64,000 nt of DNA from Perognathus longimembris pacificus (GCF_023159225.1 NC_063163.1:106981885-107045884); one strand, 5' to 3'. Shown: positions 46,580 to 58,477, numbered from the stretch's first letter. Translations and numbers: made by a program. Notes: generated by a model not told the origin, from the letters alone.

Positions 46580-46822
46580 CAGGGCACTGGTGGCTCACGC
46601 CTTTCATCCTAGCTACTCGGGAGGCTGAAATCTGAGGATGGCAGTTCAAAGCCAGCCTGGGCAAAGCAAATCTGTGAGACTCTTATCTCTAGCTAACCTC
46701 CAGAAAACCAAAAGTGGCACTGAGGTTCAAGTGGTAGAGCGCTAGCCTTGACAAGCAAAAAGGCTCAGGGACAGCGCCCAAGACCCAAGCACAAGCCCCA
46801 CGACTGATAAAATAAAAATAGT
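46580..46822 (+). repeat. Geo-type composite SINE
   Basis: Full copy: GGGCACTGGTGGCTCACGCC to CACGACTGATAAAATAAAAA. Confidence 0.93.
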
Positions 46823-47734
46823 AATTAAATAAATTTAAGGGGTTCCCAAAATACCACCATGTGGATGGCCATGAAATTCAGACAGAGCCTCAACCCTTTC
46901 TCCAAGAAGCCCCGTCCCCTCCTCAGCTTCTGGTTCCTCCTGCGGGTGGCCATGCATCCTTCTGTGTACCACTGTTTCTTCGGGTGCAAATGATCACCAT
47001 CTCCCCACGTGGGCACGCTCACGCTCAGAAAACAGTGATGTATGTCTTCCTGTCTGACTCAAGCACTAATACTTGGTTTTGCTTAGTATGTCAGGATCCA
47101 AGGTCAGCATCTGGAAGGAGGCCTTGGAGGCCAAGCCCTTGTTGAGATGAGGATGGGGAGAGAGAAGAAAGTAGACAAGCATGCGCTGTAGCCCATCTTA
47201 AGGTTTTCACAGGCCCTCCTCCAGGGTCATCCCCTAGACCTTCCTGGAAAAGACAGGAATATTCAAGCATGTATGACATACCATTTTGACCAACTGTAGT
47301 TGGTAAAGAAATACCAAAAGAAATGTCAAAAACACCTGTTTTAAACCCCCCAGCGTGCATTGCGCAGGCTCAGCAGGCACAGAGAAGCTCTTCACCCATC
47401 TTGCTTCATTATCAGTTGGTTTACAACCTTATGTGATCTTGCTGAATGTTTCCTTCACCTTAATCTTGTGAAAATAGGTCTCCTGAAAAGCAAAAGGCAT
47501 CCCAAAAGTCAGGGAAAAAAGTAAACGTGGTGAATTTTAATGCTGAAATGATAGAGTGAAAATGTTAAGCATGTCTTTAGTGGATGTTGGTCACCATTAT
47601 GGGCAAAGCCAATCCTGCCTTCACAGTCCAGGGCTGAGCTCTGTGCATCTAGGCATTCCTGGCATTTCCTCAGTGGTGGTCTCCTTAGAACCCAATGGAT
47701 ACCAAGATCCCACTGTAGTACAACCCATGCCTAA

Positions 47735-47830
47735 TCTGCTGCATGAGGAAGACAGAAGTTCAGAGAACTAATTACCCCGTCCAAGGCCACACAGTCCGGA
47801 GCAGAGAAGGCCAGAATTCCATCCCAGGCC
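47735..47830 (-). repeat. MIR fragment, reverse orientation
   Basis: CATGAGGAAGACAGAAGTTC, CCAAGGCCACACAGTCCGGA. Confidence 0.5.
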
Positions 47831-48043
47831 TAACAGCAAGGGCAACATTGCACCCCTTGGCCCGATGGCAAATTTATGGAGGCAGCAGCCCAGCCTCCAG
47901 GAATTCTGCACTCTCGGGGGCCATCCCATATCAATGACCTGCCTCATGCACAGGGCTGAGCTGATGGATGTTCCATGCAGAGAAATCCCTGCTTGCTCCT
48001 CTCCTGGCTGTGTCTAATGAATGCAAATAAACACTAATAAGAG

Positions 48044-48251
48044 AGGGCTGGGAATGTGGCTTAGTGGTAGAGTGCTTGCCTGGCATGCATGAAGCCCTGG
48101 GTTTGATTCCTCAGTACCACATAAACAGGAAAACGCCAGAAGTGGCACTGTAGCCTAAGTGGTAGCGTGCTAGCCTTGAGCAAAAAGTATTTCAGGGACA
48201 GTGCCCAGGCCCCGAGTTCAAGCTCCAGGCCTGGCAAAAAGAAAAACAAAG
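48044..48251 (+). repeat. IDL-Geo-type composite SINE with target duplication
   Basis: GGGCTGGGAATGTGGCTTAG to GGCAAAAAGAAAAACAAAG. AACACTAATA(A/G)GAG flanks it at 48030-48043 and 48252-48265. Confidence 0.93.
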
Positions 48252-48339
48252 AACACTAATAGGAGCCCTAAATAAACATGCTCCAGGAAGAGAGGTTGCC
48301 GTGTGTTTCCTCATGCTGAAGACCCGAATATAACCCAGG

Positions 48340-48341
<2 letters not shown>

Positions 48342-48380
<39 letters not shown>

Positions 48381-48402
48381 ACACACACACACATACACAC
48401 TG
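48342..48402 (+). repeat. (CA)n microsatellite
   Basis: About 60 bases with one GA and one TA variant. A fragment of Geo-type SINE (ACTCCAATTAACCAGCAAAA) follows at 48433-48500. Confidence 0.95.
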
Positions 48403-48599
48403 CATTCCAAAGTCAAATGATGAGCCTCCGTGACTCCAATTAACCAGCAAAAAGCCAGAAATGGAAGTGTGGCACGAGTGACAGAGTACCAGCTCAGAAG
48501 CAGCGAGTGTAGAGAACTTAGCACAGCACCTAGAAGGTTTATCCTTCTCTACCCTGCAGGTCCTCCTACAAAGAGGTAGCAGCCTTTTTTAAAAAAATT

Positions 48600-48915
48600 C
48601 CAAAAGTTTTTTTAATAGTAGTGGGACTTGAATTCAGAGCTTTGTACATGCTAGACAGGCTTGCTACCTACCACTTGTGCTACACCTCCAATCTTTTGCT
48701 TCAGGTTATCTTATTAACCCCAGGCCAGCCTGTGACTAAATCCTTATACCTGTGCCTCCTTGATAGCATCCCACACTCAACTTCTTTCTCAGGATGGGAG
48801 TCTTGATAGTCTTAATAACATCTTTGCCCAGGCTGACCCTTGAACTGTGGTCTTACTAGTATCTATCTTCCAATTAGCTGGGGTTATAGGTGGGAGTTAC
48901 CCATCCTGGCCCAGA
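48600..48915 (-). repeat. Old diverged SINE dimer, reverse orientation
   Basis: ID-like part (GGGACTTGAATTCAGAGC) and a B1-like end (GCTGGGGTTATAGGTGGGAG) enclose a longer middle. It is more diverged than the Geo-type copies. Confidence 0.5.
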
Positions 48916-50039
48916 TAATAGGCTTTTGATATTTCCCCTTACAACATGTGAAAGAGAGAAGCGTGGAAATGTTCGCCTATAAGATATACCCTCTCTGTAT
49001 AAAGGAAAATGTAATGCTCACCAAATTCTGCGGAGAAATGTGATCTCCCCCCGTGAAAAAAACGAAGCGAAAAGGCTTCAAAAATACCTGTGAGGGCAAA
49101 CTGTGGATGAGAGTTGAAATACTTTCTTAGGATACATTCTAAAAGCGTTAGTTATCTCTTTTTTCAAATTTAGAGCACTTTGGGGGTGGGTGGGAGAAGC
49201 TTAGGTCAGAACGACAACAAATAAAAAGAATTTTGACATTTTTCCTCCTAGGATTCTGGCAAGTGATTCATCTGGTTTCAATTTCCATAAAACTGAAAGG
49301 TACATTTTAGTGGTTTGCTGGGATTTCCCTGAAATGACTTTCTGTGGCAAGAGGCCTAGAGAAAGCATGTTTGCCTGTTTCCTTCCTTGGCTGGCAGCCA
49401 TGTGTGCTATCCCTCCAAACATCTGTCTTCTCCCTCAGTTGGTGATGTGCACCCCGTTTGTCACTGTCTGCCTCTTTGCCTGTCTCTCCCGGTGTGTATC
49501 CTATTCTCCTGGCCCATTCTCGGCCTCCTCCTCCTGTCTTCCCAGCTCTCCTTGAGCCAATAGGATTTGTATAACGCTAAGGCCAGTGTTCCTAAGTCTC
49601 TCCCTTCCAAAGACAATTATTGGCATTCTGTATGCTTCCTCTTTAAAGCCCTTGAAGAGGTGACCCTTTTTCTCATAACCTTGAATTTCTGCAAAGGTCT
49701 CTGGGCCCCCAGCTGTCTGGAAGGAAGTTCCCCACCTGGCCTCCTTTTCCTTTTCACTGAAAGCCACGGAGCTCCTCGAGGAGGCGGCCATGCCAGATGG
49801 GAGCCTGAAGCAGAACCAACCAGATCAGTTCTGCTTTCTATTTATGGGACTGACGGGGATGGTCCTGAGTCCCTACCCGGCCTTTTGCTGGGTCAGGATG
49901 GCTGCCACAAAACTGCTCAAGCAGCCAGGGTGAGCAGAAGGGGTGGGTTCTCCTGTGAGCCTGTCCTACAGCATCGCCGGGGCGAAAGGGCTGGATCCCT
50001 GGTCCCCTCACCTGCCAGCGGTACCATTTCCCCTAAGGA

Positions 50040-50098
50040 AACAGGCCAGCCTGCCTCAGTTTCTCTATTTGTAAAATGAGGGGATTGTGAGGGTTTTT
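50040..50098 (+). repeat. MIR fragment
   Basis: GCCTCAGTTTCTCTATTTGT followed by AAAATGAGGGGATTGTGAGG. Confidence 0.6.
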
Positions 50099-50242
50099 AA
50101 ACCAGCGTGGGAGAAATCATCATTAATACACTTCTCCACAGATCCAGCCCTGCAAGCCAGAGAATTCCAAAGTCAGGTCAAAGTCAGAGTTAGCAGAATA
50201 GCTCTGTGTGATGAAAGGGGAGGATGTGTGCCAGTTGCTCCT

Positions 50243-50412
50243 CTACCTATCATCTATCTATCTATCATGTGTCTGTCTGTCTATCTCTCATCTATCTATC
50301 ATCTATCTATCCGTCTACCCACCTATGTTATCTATCTAATATATATATATAGCTACTATATATATAGCTATATCTAAGATCTATAGATACATACCTATCT
50401 ATATCTCTAAGA
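50243..50412 (+). repeat. (ATCT)n-type array with AT-rich palindromic core
   Basis: ATCT/GTCT tetranucleotide units lead into ATATATATATAGCTACTATA and TATATAGCTATATC near 50339-50375, then back to degenerate ATCT. Confidence 0.9.
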
Positions 50413-50626
50413 TGTATTTTTCTATCTAAGCTGCATACCTCACCCCTCATTTGACTGCCCCTCTTTCCCCAGCTCTCCCTGCCCCAATCCTACTTCTTCC
50501 TCACCCCACATCACACCAGCCCCTCCTTGTTGACATCCCCTCCCCAAGATAGAAGGAACCACGCAAGCTCCAGTAGCTACACACCACCCTCCACTACACG
50601 AAGCCTTCACACGCATGGCCACCTAT

Positions 50627-50630
<4 letters not shown>

Positions 50631-50665
<35 letters not shown>
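50631..50665 (+). repeat. (CA)n microsatellite
   Basis: About 34 bases. Confidence 0.95.
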
Positions 50666-50668
<3 letters not shown>

Positions 50669-51509
50669 GCCCACGGTGCACATCTGTGCAGGATGCTGCA
50701 GCCACGCTGTCAGCCCCCCGGGCCACCTCCCAGCCCTCTGCTCTACATGCATCCTGTGATTTGTTTGCTTGCTCAGTATTAATGAGACATCCGTCTCCTC
50801 ACCAACAGCCCTTCCAGATGAGACAGCTCAGATCTTGCAGGGCATCACTGGAAATAAACAGATTGTTCTCATCCTAATTTAAGAAGGAAAACAAGAGATT
50901 ATTGACTCTTTTCCGGCTCGCATCTGTGTCCCTTGCCCTCTCCCTCTCACCCTGCCCCTCCTCCCCCCCTCCCCCGCACCTCCACTGACTCTGCTCTCCT
51001 GGAGCCTCCACGTTCCAGCAGGGATTGGAGCAGTGACACAACAAGAGCCTGAAACGAGCCTTATTTCCCACCATTTGGAGCTGCTTGTTGAAGTGGAAAT
51101 AACAATACCAACCAAATTTTACTAATATCGACTTTTTACCATGATGTCAAACTCTGGGGCAGGGCACGTTTCTAAGCAGTGCATTAGAAGTGCACTGGCA
51201 TGTGTAACAGATGACATTAACATCTACGACTCATCCAGCAACGATTAGGGACTGACCCACAGTCTCATGACTTACCATCGAGTTATGCAAGTTAGGCACT
51301 CCACCCCCTCCCCCCCAAGCAGTCCCAGTAAGAAGCAGGCTTCTTCTACGGGGAACAGCAAAGACCTGCTAGCTCAGCATCTCCATCTGTGCTGGGGTCT
51401 GAGCTGAAACTGCCTCCAGCCTTCCTGCAAGCCATCTGCCAGTGCCCCAAGCCTGTCTAACCTCCCAGGAGAATGTGGCTGGGCAACTGCACCATGCAAT
51501 TCTGGGATG

Positions 51510-51725
51510 CTGTGTTAGTCAGCCTCGGTCACTGTAACAAATACAAGAGATAAGCAACTTACAAGGACGGAAAGGATTATTTGGGGTTGACGGTTTTGAG
51601 GACTTAGATCCATGACCTGGTTGACCCCGTTGCTTGGGGATCCGGTGTCCCATCACAGCAAGAATAGTGGGGAAAACCAAGCTATTCCTCTCATGCACCA
51701 GAAACATGGCCTGTCAGGAAAATTC
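51510..51725 (-). repeat. Older interspersed repeat, reverse orientation
   Basis: TGTTAGTCAGCCTCGGTCAC, TGTAACAAATACAAGAGATA and GGATTATTTGGGGTTGACGG look like the reverse of the family seen around 16298-16560. Subfamily not identified. Confidence 0.45.
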
Positions 51726-52524
51726 TAGAACACCTGGCCTGTGAGGAAATTCCTAGATCTAAACTATAGCAGATGCTGTATTTTTAAAATGATTCCTATT
51801 AGCATCCTTCCCTAAATCTTCTTTATGTAGACCATTAAGATGGTGGGGAGGGTCTGAAGAAGGGGGGACACATCTATGTATCTATGTTAGTTAAACCACA
51901 TCAGTGTAATTTGCTTATCTGTTGGATTGCCATATTAAATAAATACATGTTGTATCATTAAGTGTGCATTTCAGCGCAACATACCACTAGAACATAAACT
52001 ACAGTGGGAAATCCCTTGCGTTCCCCACTGCTTAGAACAGGACCCGGCACACTGAATTTTCCAAATGAGTGTTCAGCTAGCAGGAGAAGCAGACCCTTGA
52101 AACCAGTTCCTCTTCCCTTCCTGTCTGGACATCCTGCAGTTCTATAGGCTGGCCATTAGGTGGCACCTCCGTGTAAGTGAGGAAACTGGCAGCTGGGATG
52201 GCATGTGGGCCCAGCGCCAAGGAGAACAGAACCACAGAAGTGAGCAATCAGTGCGCCTCACCTGCAAAAATCTGCATTCCGTTCCCTTCGCAGACATCAC
52301 TCAAGTGCCAAGCCGCAAGCCAGGCTTATTCTCCCTGGAGCTCTCTAAAGCTCAGGCTGAGGAAAGGCAGGGAGGCCAGAGCTGGGTCTGCAGAAGGATG
52401 GGTATAGCCCGAGCCTGTGTCGGGAACTGTAACGATCGAGGTGAGGGCAGATGGGCTGGTGGAATAAAGGTTAGACAGGCTTGGGGCATTTCACAAGGTC
52501 AAACAGATCCGAGATGAAATTTCA

Positions 52525-52985
52525 ACTCAACCACTTACAACCATGAGATCTTTCTTTCCTTTCTTTTTCCCTTTCTTTCCTTTTTTCCTTCTTTCCTTCC
52601 TTCCTTCCTTCTTTCCTTCCTTCCTTCCTTCCTTCCTTCCTTCCTTCCTTCCTTCCTTCCTTTCTTTCTTTGTCAGTTGTAGGGCTTGAACGTGGGGCTT
52701 GGGTGCTGTCCCTAAGCTCTTTTGCTCAAGGCTAGCACTCTACCACTTTGAGCCATAGCTCCACTTCCAGTTTTTGAGTAATTAATTGGAGATAAGAGTC
52801 TCACAGGGACTTTCCTGCCCAGGCTGGCTTTGAACTGCGATCCTAAGATCGCAGCCTCATGAGCAGCTAGGATTAGCCTCCAGCACCCCACTAACCATGT
52901 GATCTTAACCGAGCAATTTGCTCTCCTGAGACTTGGTTTCCTAACCCATAAAATGGAGGTCTTAATAAACTGTGCTTGGAAGGAT
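52525..52985 (+). repeat. MIR split by a SINE
   Basis: The MIR parts are about 52525-52552 and 52894-52985 (CCATGTGATCTTAACCGAGC, GACTTGGTTTCCTAACCCAT, AAAATGGAGG). Confidence 0.6.
52553..52893 (-). repeat. Geo-type composite SINE with (TTCC)n tail, in a MIR
   Basis: The tail is a TTTC/TTCC array of about 120 bases (52553-52672), then reverse right module and left monomer. ACCATG(A/T)GATCTT is at 52540-52552 and 52894-52906. Confidence 0.93.
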
Positions 52986-53084
52986 ATAAGAATAAAACAA
53001 GAGGCCTTTGGCACTGGGCCGTCCCCATAACCACAAAGCTAAATTGTATTCTTCTGAAAATTGAACATAATAACCAAGATGTAT

Positions 53085-53270
53085 GTTAGCCCTTCACAAA
53101 GCCCTTCCCATACTCTTTATGTCATAAACAAAATCCCCTTAATAACTCTGCTGGATAAACATTTTTTATTATCCCACTTCCCAGATAAGAAGGGCTAAAG
53201 TTATCAGATTATATAACTTGTCAGCAATCATACAGCTCATAAAATGATTGTCTAGTGCCAAGATCAGCAC
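53085..53270 (-). repeat. MIR, reverse orientation
   Basis: TTTTTTATTATCCCACTTCC, CAGATAAGAAGGGCTAAAG and CAGCAATCATACAGCTCATA follow reverse MIR order. Confidence 0.62.
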
Positions 53271-55016
53271 AGCAAATATATATAATGCCTCTGCCAGGTG
53301 TAGCAAGTACTTTACCAGTTGCTGGAAGATTCTGGGAAGATTTGGGGGAGAGATCGCCCACATTCCATGCTAAACAAATGGCTTTTGCAATGGACCTCTT
53401 CTGAAATGATCTCTTCTGACTTCAAATCAAGTAGGAGAGCTGAACCCAAGCGCCCCACTTTCTTCCACGCTGATTCTAGGTAACACTGGCTCTAGTTAGC
53501 ACAGACTCAACTTACTTCCCCCTCTTCCCTACAGCCACTGGGGCTGAACCCTAAAAGGAAGGAAATGCAAACTGGACAGCCACAAGTCCTCTCTACCCAC
53601 TCAGCCGGGTGCCACTGATTCGTCCACAAACTCAACTTGCAGCCTTCTCTTGTAGACTGCAATTCAGACTGGGGGTCCACCACTCTGTTAGGGACTAGTG
53701 AACACCCAAAACAGGCTGAGAACTACCCCCAGCACCAAGCCATCCCAGCCTAGATACTTCCCTCTCTCCAGGAGGTGCCTCCAAGGCCATTCTGGAGAGT
53801 TGCTGCCCAGCTGTCCTACCCAACCAGGAGGTGCCCACACACACACATACACACTCATTTACCCCCCCCCGTGTGTTCTATATAGACACCCAAACTCACA
53901 CTCACACCCACAACCACAGTGCCCTCAGAAATCAATGTCCATGTCCCTTCTACTGGGACTCTCTCATTCATTTATGCAGAAAGTACTATCTAAGCACATA
54001 TGCTGTGTCAGGTCTTTGCTGTCCTTCCTAGTAAGACACCAAAGGAAGCCAGTGATGGAGGTAAAGTGGATGATGGAAGCCATGGAGGAGAGGGGGCTGT
54101 TACACAGGGAAATCTAGGAAGGCTTCTCTAGGAGAAGTTACTGAAGCAACACCCCTTGAACAGAAAGAAGGCAATGGGACAAAGGCAAGGGAAAAAAGCA
54201 CGAGAGAGAGAGAGAGAACACAAGGGTAAGGCCCTGAGACAGGAAGATGTTTGATTTGTTTGCTAGACTGGGGGGCTGATGGGGTCCAGCCTGGGGCATG
54301 AAGAGCAGGTGAATGAACCCATGAATCCAGGACAGTCAGGGCCATGGGCGCAGATGCTTTGAGTTCAAGTGGGGCATTGGGAGCACAGAGGGGACCAAGG
54401 TGGGGGGGCAGGGAAGGACAGGGACAGATCTAGGTTTTAAATAGGCCATTCTGCAGCAGGGTTTGTAGAGAGTACACTATTAGCTAATTGGACACCAGCC
54501 CTGAGCCCCAAGGAACTGACTGGCTTGGGGGGGGCGGCTAGAGGACAGCCCAGGTGACCTCCCTGCCCCTCCCACTGCCACTGGACAAGAGAGCCTTGTG
54601 TGTGGGTGTGGGTGCTGCTGACTCGCCCAGTAGGTATGGGCCAGATGGCCAGCTGTGGAGTCAACCATCTGGGCTGACGGGGCATCTGAGGAATGCCTGG
54701 AAGTCCAGTTGGGGGATCATTTTTTTTTTTTGACCAAGTAGACTCACTCTGAAAGAAGGCCGCACCGTGCAGCCCCAAGAGTCTAGCCAAGCTGTTCAGG
54801 GAAAGTTGGCTAGCCTTGTAAACCAAGACGAATGGATCAAAGGAGCTTGCCACTGTGTGACTACTGGGCACAGTGAGTGGAGGCCGATTCCAGGGAAGAA
54901 ACGCTCCCATCCCAGCCCACCTGGCCTGCTGTCCAGCTGCTGTCCCAAGGAAAGGAGCCCTCCACAATGCTCTGGGCCATGTGTTCAAGGTCTCGCAGGG
55001 AGAGTTGTGGGCTGTG

Positions 55017-55103
55017 TGAGTGGCTAGGATTAGAGGCATGAATCTTGTTGTGAAAGGGGACAGCCAGGTGCTGGTCATTCATGCCTCTAATCCTAGCCAC
55101 TCA
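55017..55103. repeat. Perfect 27-bp inverted repeat with 33-base spacer
   Basis: The left arm 55017-55043 begins TGAGTGGCTAGGATTAGAGG; the right arm 55077-55103 ends CTCTAATCCTAGCCACTCA and is its exact reverse complement. The right arm is the 5' head of the SINE that follows. Confidence 0.95.
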
Positions 55104-55310
55104 GGAGGCTGAATTCTAAGGATCAAGGTTCAAAGCCAGCCCAGGCACAAAAGTCAGAGAAACTCTTATCTCTAATTAATCCGTGCAAAGCTGGAACTGG
55201 AGGTGTGGCTCAAGTGGTAGAGCACCAGCCTTGAGTAGATAAAGCCAAGCAAGTGTACAAGGCCCTGAGTTCAAGACCCTGTACCAGCACATCCCACCCC
55301 CCCAAAGAAA
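55060..55310 (+). repeat. Geo-type composite SINE
   Basis: GCCAGGTGCTGGTCATTCAT through GTTCAAGACCCTGTACCAGC and a C-then-A-rich tail. Its head differs from other copies at several positions. Confidence 0.9.
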
Positions 55311-55361
55311 AAAGAAGGAAAGAAAGGCTTACTGCATAAAACAGATGAAAGTGTCAGCTTG

Positions 55362-55723
55362 CAGGGCAGTGGTGGCTCCTATCCGTAACCCTACCTACCC
55401 AAAAGGTTGAGATCTGAGGATCACAGTTCGAAGCCAGCCAGGACAGAAAAGTCCATGAGACTCTTATCTTTCAAATCACCAAAAGAAAAAAGAAAAAAGA
55501 AAAAGAAAAGCCAGAAGTGGCACTGTGGTCAAGTGGTAGAGCATAAAGGAGCTCAAGGACAGTGCCCAATCCTAGAGTTTTAAGCCCCAGGGCCAGAAAA
55601 AAAAAAAAGCTGGAAGTGGAACTGTGGCTCAAGTCAGTGGTAGAGGGCTAGTCTTGCATAAAAGAGCTCAGGGACGGCACCCAAGCCCTGCGTTCAAGCC
55701 CTAAAACTGGCAAGAAAAAAAAA
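55362..55723 (+). repeat. Geo-type SINE with duplicated right module
   Basis: A left monomer (GCAGTGGTGGCTCCTATCCG) is followed by two right modules, 55509-55608 and 55609-55723, each ending in an A run. GAAAGTGTCA-like flanks (55346-55354 and 55721-55729 share AAAGTGTCA) suggest a single insertion. Confidence 0.8.
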
Positions 55724-56434
55724 GTGTCACCTCTCCAGTTGGAGACAGAGCACGTCTCTATGCCCATTCCCATTCTATTTTGCTCACTCTCAGGTAACTC
55801 TGGGCCAGCACCTTGCTCTCTGACCCATTTCCTTCCCATTTAACCCCTGATGCCAGGAAAGGAATCTGAAAAGGGGTCCCCCCTCCCTCCTCCCTTCCTT
55901 CCACAGGATGGTTGTTCCTGCCCAAGGAGCTAGATGGGCACCAGGCTCACCCTCCCAGCCTTCCAGAGTGGGCTTCCAGCACCGGCCACACCGACTCCAT
56001 GTGGGATCTGCTCAAGTCTCTGCTCCCCAGACCTCAGCGACACCCCCCCCCAACAGTGAATGTAATATTGTTCCTGACTGACAGCAAGCATAACACCAAA
56101 ACAGCCAACTATTTTTATCTCCAGATTAATCACCAAAAAAAAGGCTAATGCTTCCACCTTCCTTGTGATTAAAAATTAGGAGACCAAACTCTATAGTGGT
56201 TCAAGATAATAACCAATCCTGTGAGGGATGGAGGAATAACATGAATAATGCATCTCCAGGCACTAGCTGCTCCAAGACTTCCTCCCCCTCCCTGCTGCCC
56301 CAACTCAGGGGCCCCAATCTGAATGGAGAGGTAATGAGTCCCCCCCCGCCCAAGCCCCACACACACACATACCCGTCCATCTGAGCTACAGCTGTCAAGA
56401 GCTACTGTTGATTTCTATTCAGCTGGCTGGCCCC

Positions 56435-56490
56435 CACACAGCCTCCCCCCTCACCCATCCCCACCCCCACCCACCCCCCTCCCACCCCCA
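56435..56490 (+). repeat. C-rich low-complexity tract
   Basis: Runs of C5-C7 separated by single A or T, G-rich on the minus strand. Confidence 0.85.
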
Positions 56491-56499
56491 TCTGGTGTG

Positions 56500-56599
56500 C
56501 AGCGAGGCGAAGGCCAATCAATAATGCATGGCTACATGAATAACCAGCATGATAACCACTTATTTAGCAAGATGTAATCAGGACCCATTCTGAGGGTAG

Positions 56600-56600
<1 letters not shown>
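56500..56600. promoter_or_regulatory. Candidate conserved non-coding element (short)
   Basis: GGCCAATCAATAATGCATGG (a CCAAT-like box and an ATGCAT), ATGAATAACCAGC and TTATTTAGCAAGATGTAATC in unique sequence just 5' of a (TG)n array. Confidence 0.33.

Positions 56601-56645
<45 letters not shown>
56600..56645 (+). repeat. (TG)n microsatellite
   Basis: About 45 bases. Confidence 0.97.
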
Positions 56646-56646
<1 letters not shown>

Positions 56647-56930
56647 AGAGAACTCCCACCACCCAGCCCCATTCCATTGCTTCCCTCGGGACTCCTCACC
56701 CTAACCCAGTAGCCTCAAACACAGTACTAGGGACTCGAGCAGGGAAAACTCGGGCCTTACCATGTGGGGTTTTTCAGAAAGAGCCATACATACACACAGC
56801 CTGAACACCCTGGTCAAAATGCCTGTCCGTTTTATTCTATGCACCTAAGCAAAAAGCCCAGAAAAGGCTAGTTCTTTCAAAGTAGTCACTCTTCTGGGAT
56901 GCTAGTAGCAGCTTTCAAAAGTCCTGATGG

Positions 56931-57187
56931 GCCAGGAGCTGGTGGCTCATACCTGAAATCCTAGCTACACAAGAGACTGAGGTCAAAGTTCAAAGCCAGC
57001 CCAGGCAGGAAAGTCCATGAGACTCTTATCTCTAATTAACCATCAGAAATCTAGAAGTGGTGCTGTGGCTCAAGATGGCAGAGTGCTAGCCTTGAGCAAA
57101 AGAGCTCAGGGACAGGGCCCAGGCCTGGAGTTCAAGCCCCGTAACCAACGGGGGGGGGGGGGGGGGGGGGCAGGGGAGGGGGAGGAA
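56931..57187 (+). repeat. Geo-type composite SINE ending in poly-G
   Basis: Body from GCCAGGAGCTGGTGGCTCAT to GTTCAAGCCCCGTAACCAAC, then 21 consecutive G (57150-57170) and a GGGGAGGG segment. TCCTGATGG flanks it at 56922-56930 and 57188-57196. Confidence 0.9.
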
Positions 57188-58389
57188 TCCTGATGGCCAA
57201 GGTTTACCTCCCAGAGACTGAGAGCTGATTGCTCAGGGTGAGTCCTGGCCAGAGATTGTGACATTTCTGCAGAAGGATGCCTATGCGTGACTTGGCCCCG
57301 GCACAGACTGGTAACTGAGGGAGCATGCTTTTGACCCTTTCTACCCAAGAAACTGACAGGGAAAAAAAGGTCTACTCTTCTATAGCAACCCAAGACACCT
57401 CCCTCAATCCACCTCCCAGCTGATCACTGGGGCCCAAGGCCAGGTGTTCCTTCTGCTCCTCCAGCTTTGCTTCCAGACACTCTTCCTCATCATCCTGCCC
57501 CCACTTCTCCCAGACAGCTCCTCCTTTCTGGGTGCTAGTGGCCAGGAGGGGGCCGGCCACCCTAAAAAGAAGCAGGAGCTTCTCCCTGTGCCCCTTCCCC
57601 CCAAAATCTCTGACCTCCTGAAGGATAAAGCCTGCTTTATCTCCAAGCCCCAGCTTTCCCTGCAGGAGGGGCCCAACCCACCCCAGGGAAATGAAATCAT
57701 CTCAGCAGCAACTAGCCACACCCCCATTGATGGAAAGCCCTCATTAGCCTCCCTTCTGTTCTCTGGCCACGCCCACACCAAGTTGGCTGTGGGCCCTAAT
57801 GAGAGGGTGCAGAGTGGGCACCAGGCTGCGTTGGTCACTCTCCAGCCCATACCCGCCTGCTTCCTCCTGCCTGGCATCTCCAAGGGCCTCCTGGGGAGAC
57901 CTGGCTTAAGAGCCCAGAGCCGGGCAGGGTTGCATAAGGCTAACTTCTTCCTTGAGCCAGAATCATGGTAGATAAGAGTCCAAGCTGGCTGGCGGGGTCA
58001 GCGGTAGCATGTTAGGAGCCCAGCGGGCTTGGGTTTCCTCCAGAAACGGCACAGCTGAGCTGTTCCTGCTGGACCGGGCCTCTTTCCACAGGGGTCAGGA
58101 GGGACACAGCAGGGTGACTAACCTAGTTCACCACTTTGGGTAGTGACCTGGCCCTACGTGGAGCCTTTGGAGAAGGCTCAATGGACCGAGAGAAGGGCTG
58201 ACAGGAGTTGGCTGGGAAGGAGAGGAAGGCGGGAAGGTTCTAGAGTCCTCTGAAGACTAGAGCTGGAAGGCAGAGTCCCAATGTGTGACAGCAATGCCCA
58301 GCTCCGCACATCCATGGTCCACAAGCCGCAGCCATAGATACATGCCCAGGGACTGGCTGGAAAAATGGAGCTGCCCAGAATAATATACT

Positions 58390-58462
58390 CATGACCTGCT
58401 TTAACCCCTCTGTATATCATCTTTTTATAATAACAGTAAATTTTAAAACATTAAAAAAAAGA
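58390..58462 (+). mobile_element. L1 3'-terminal fragment
   Basis: TTTAACCCCTCTGTATATCA followed by an A/T-rich end and an A tail matches the terminus of the L1 at 32590-32926. The 5' limit is unclear. Confidence 0.65.
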
Positions 58463-58477
58463 GTAATTCTATTGAGC

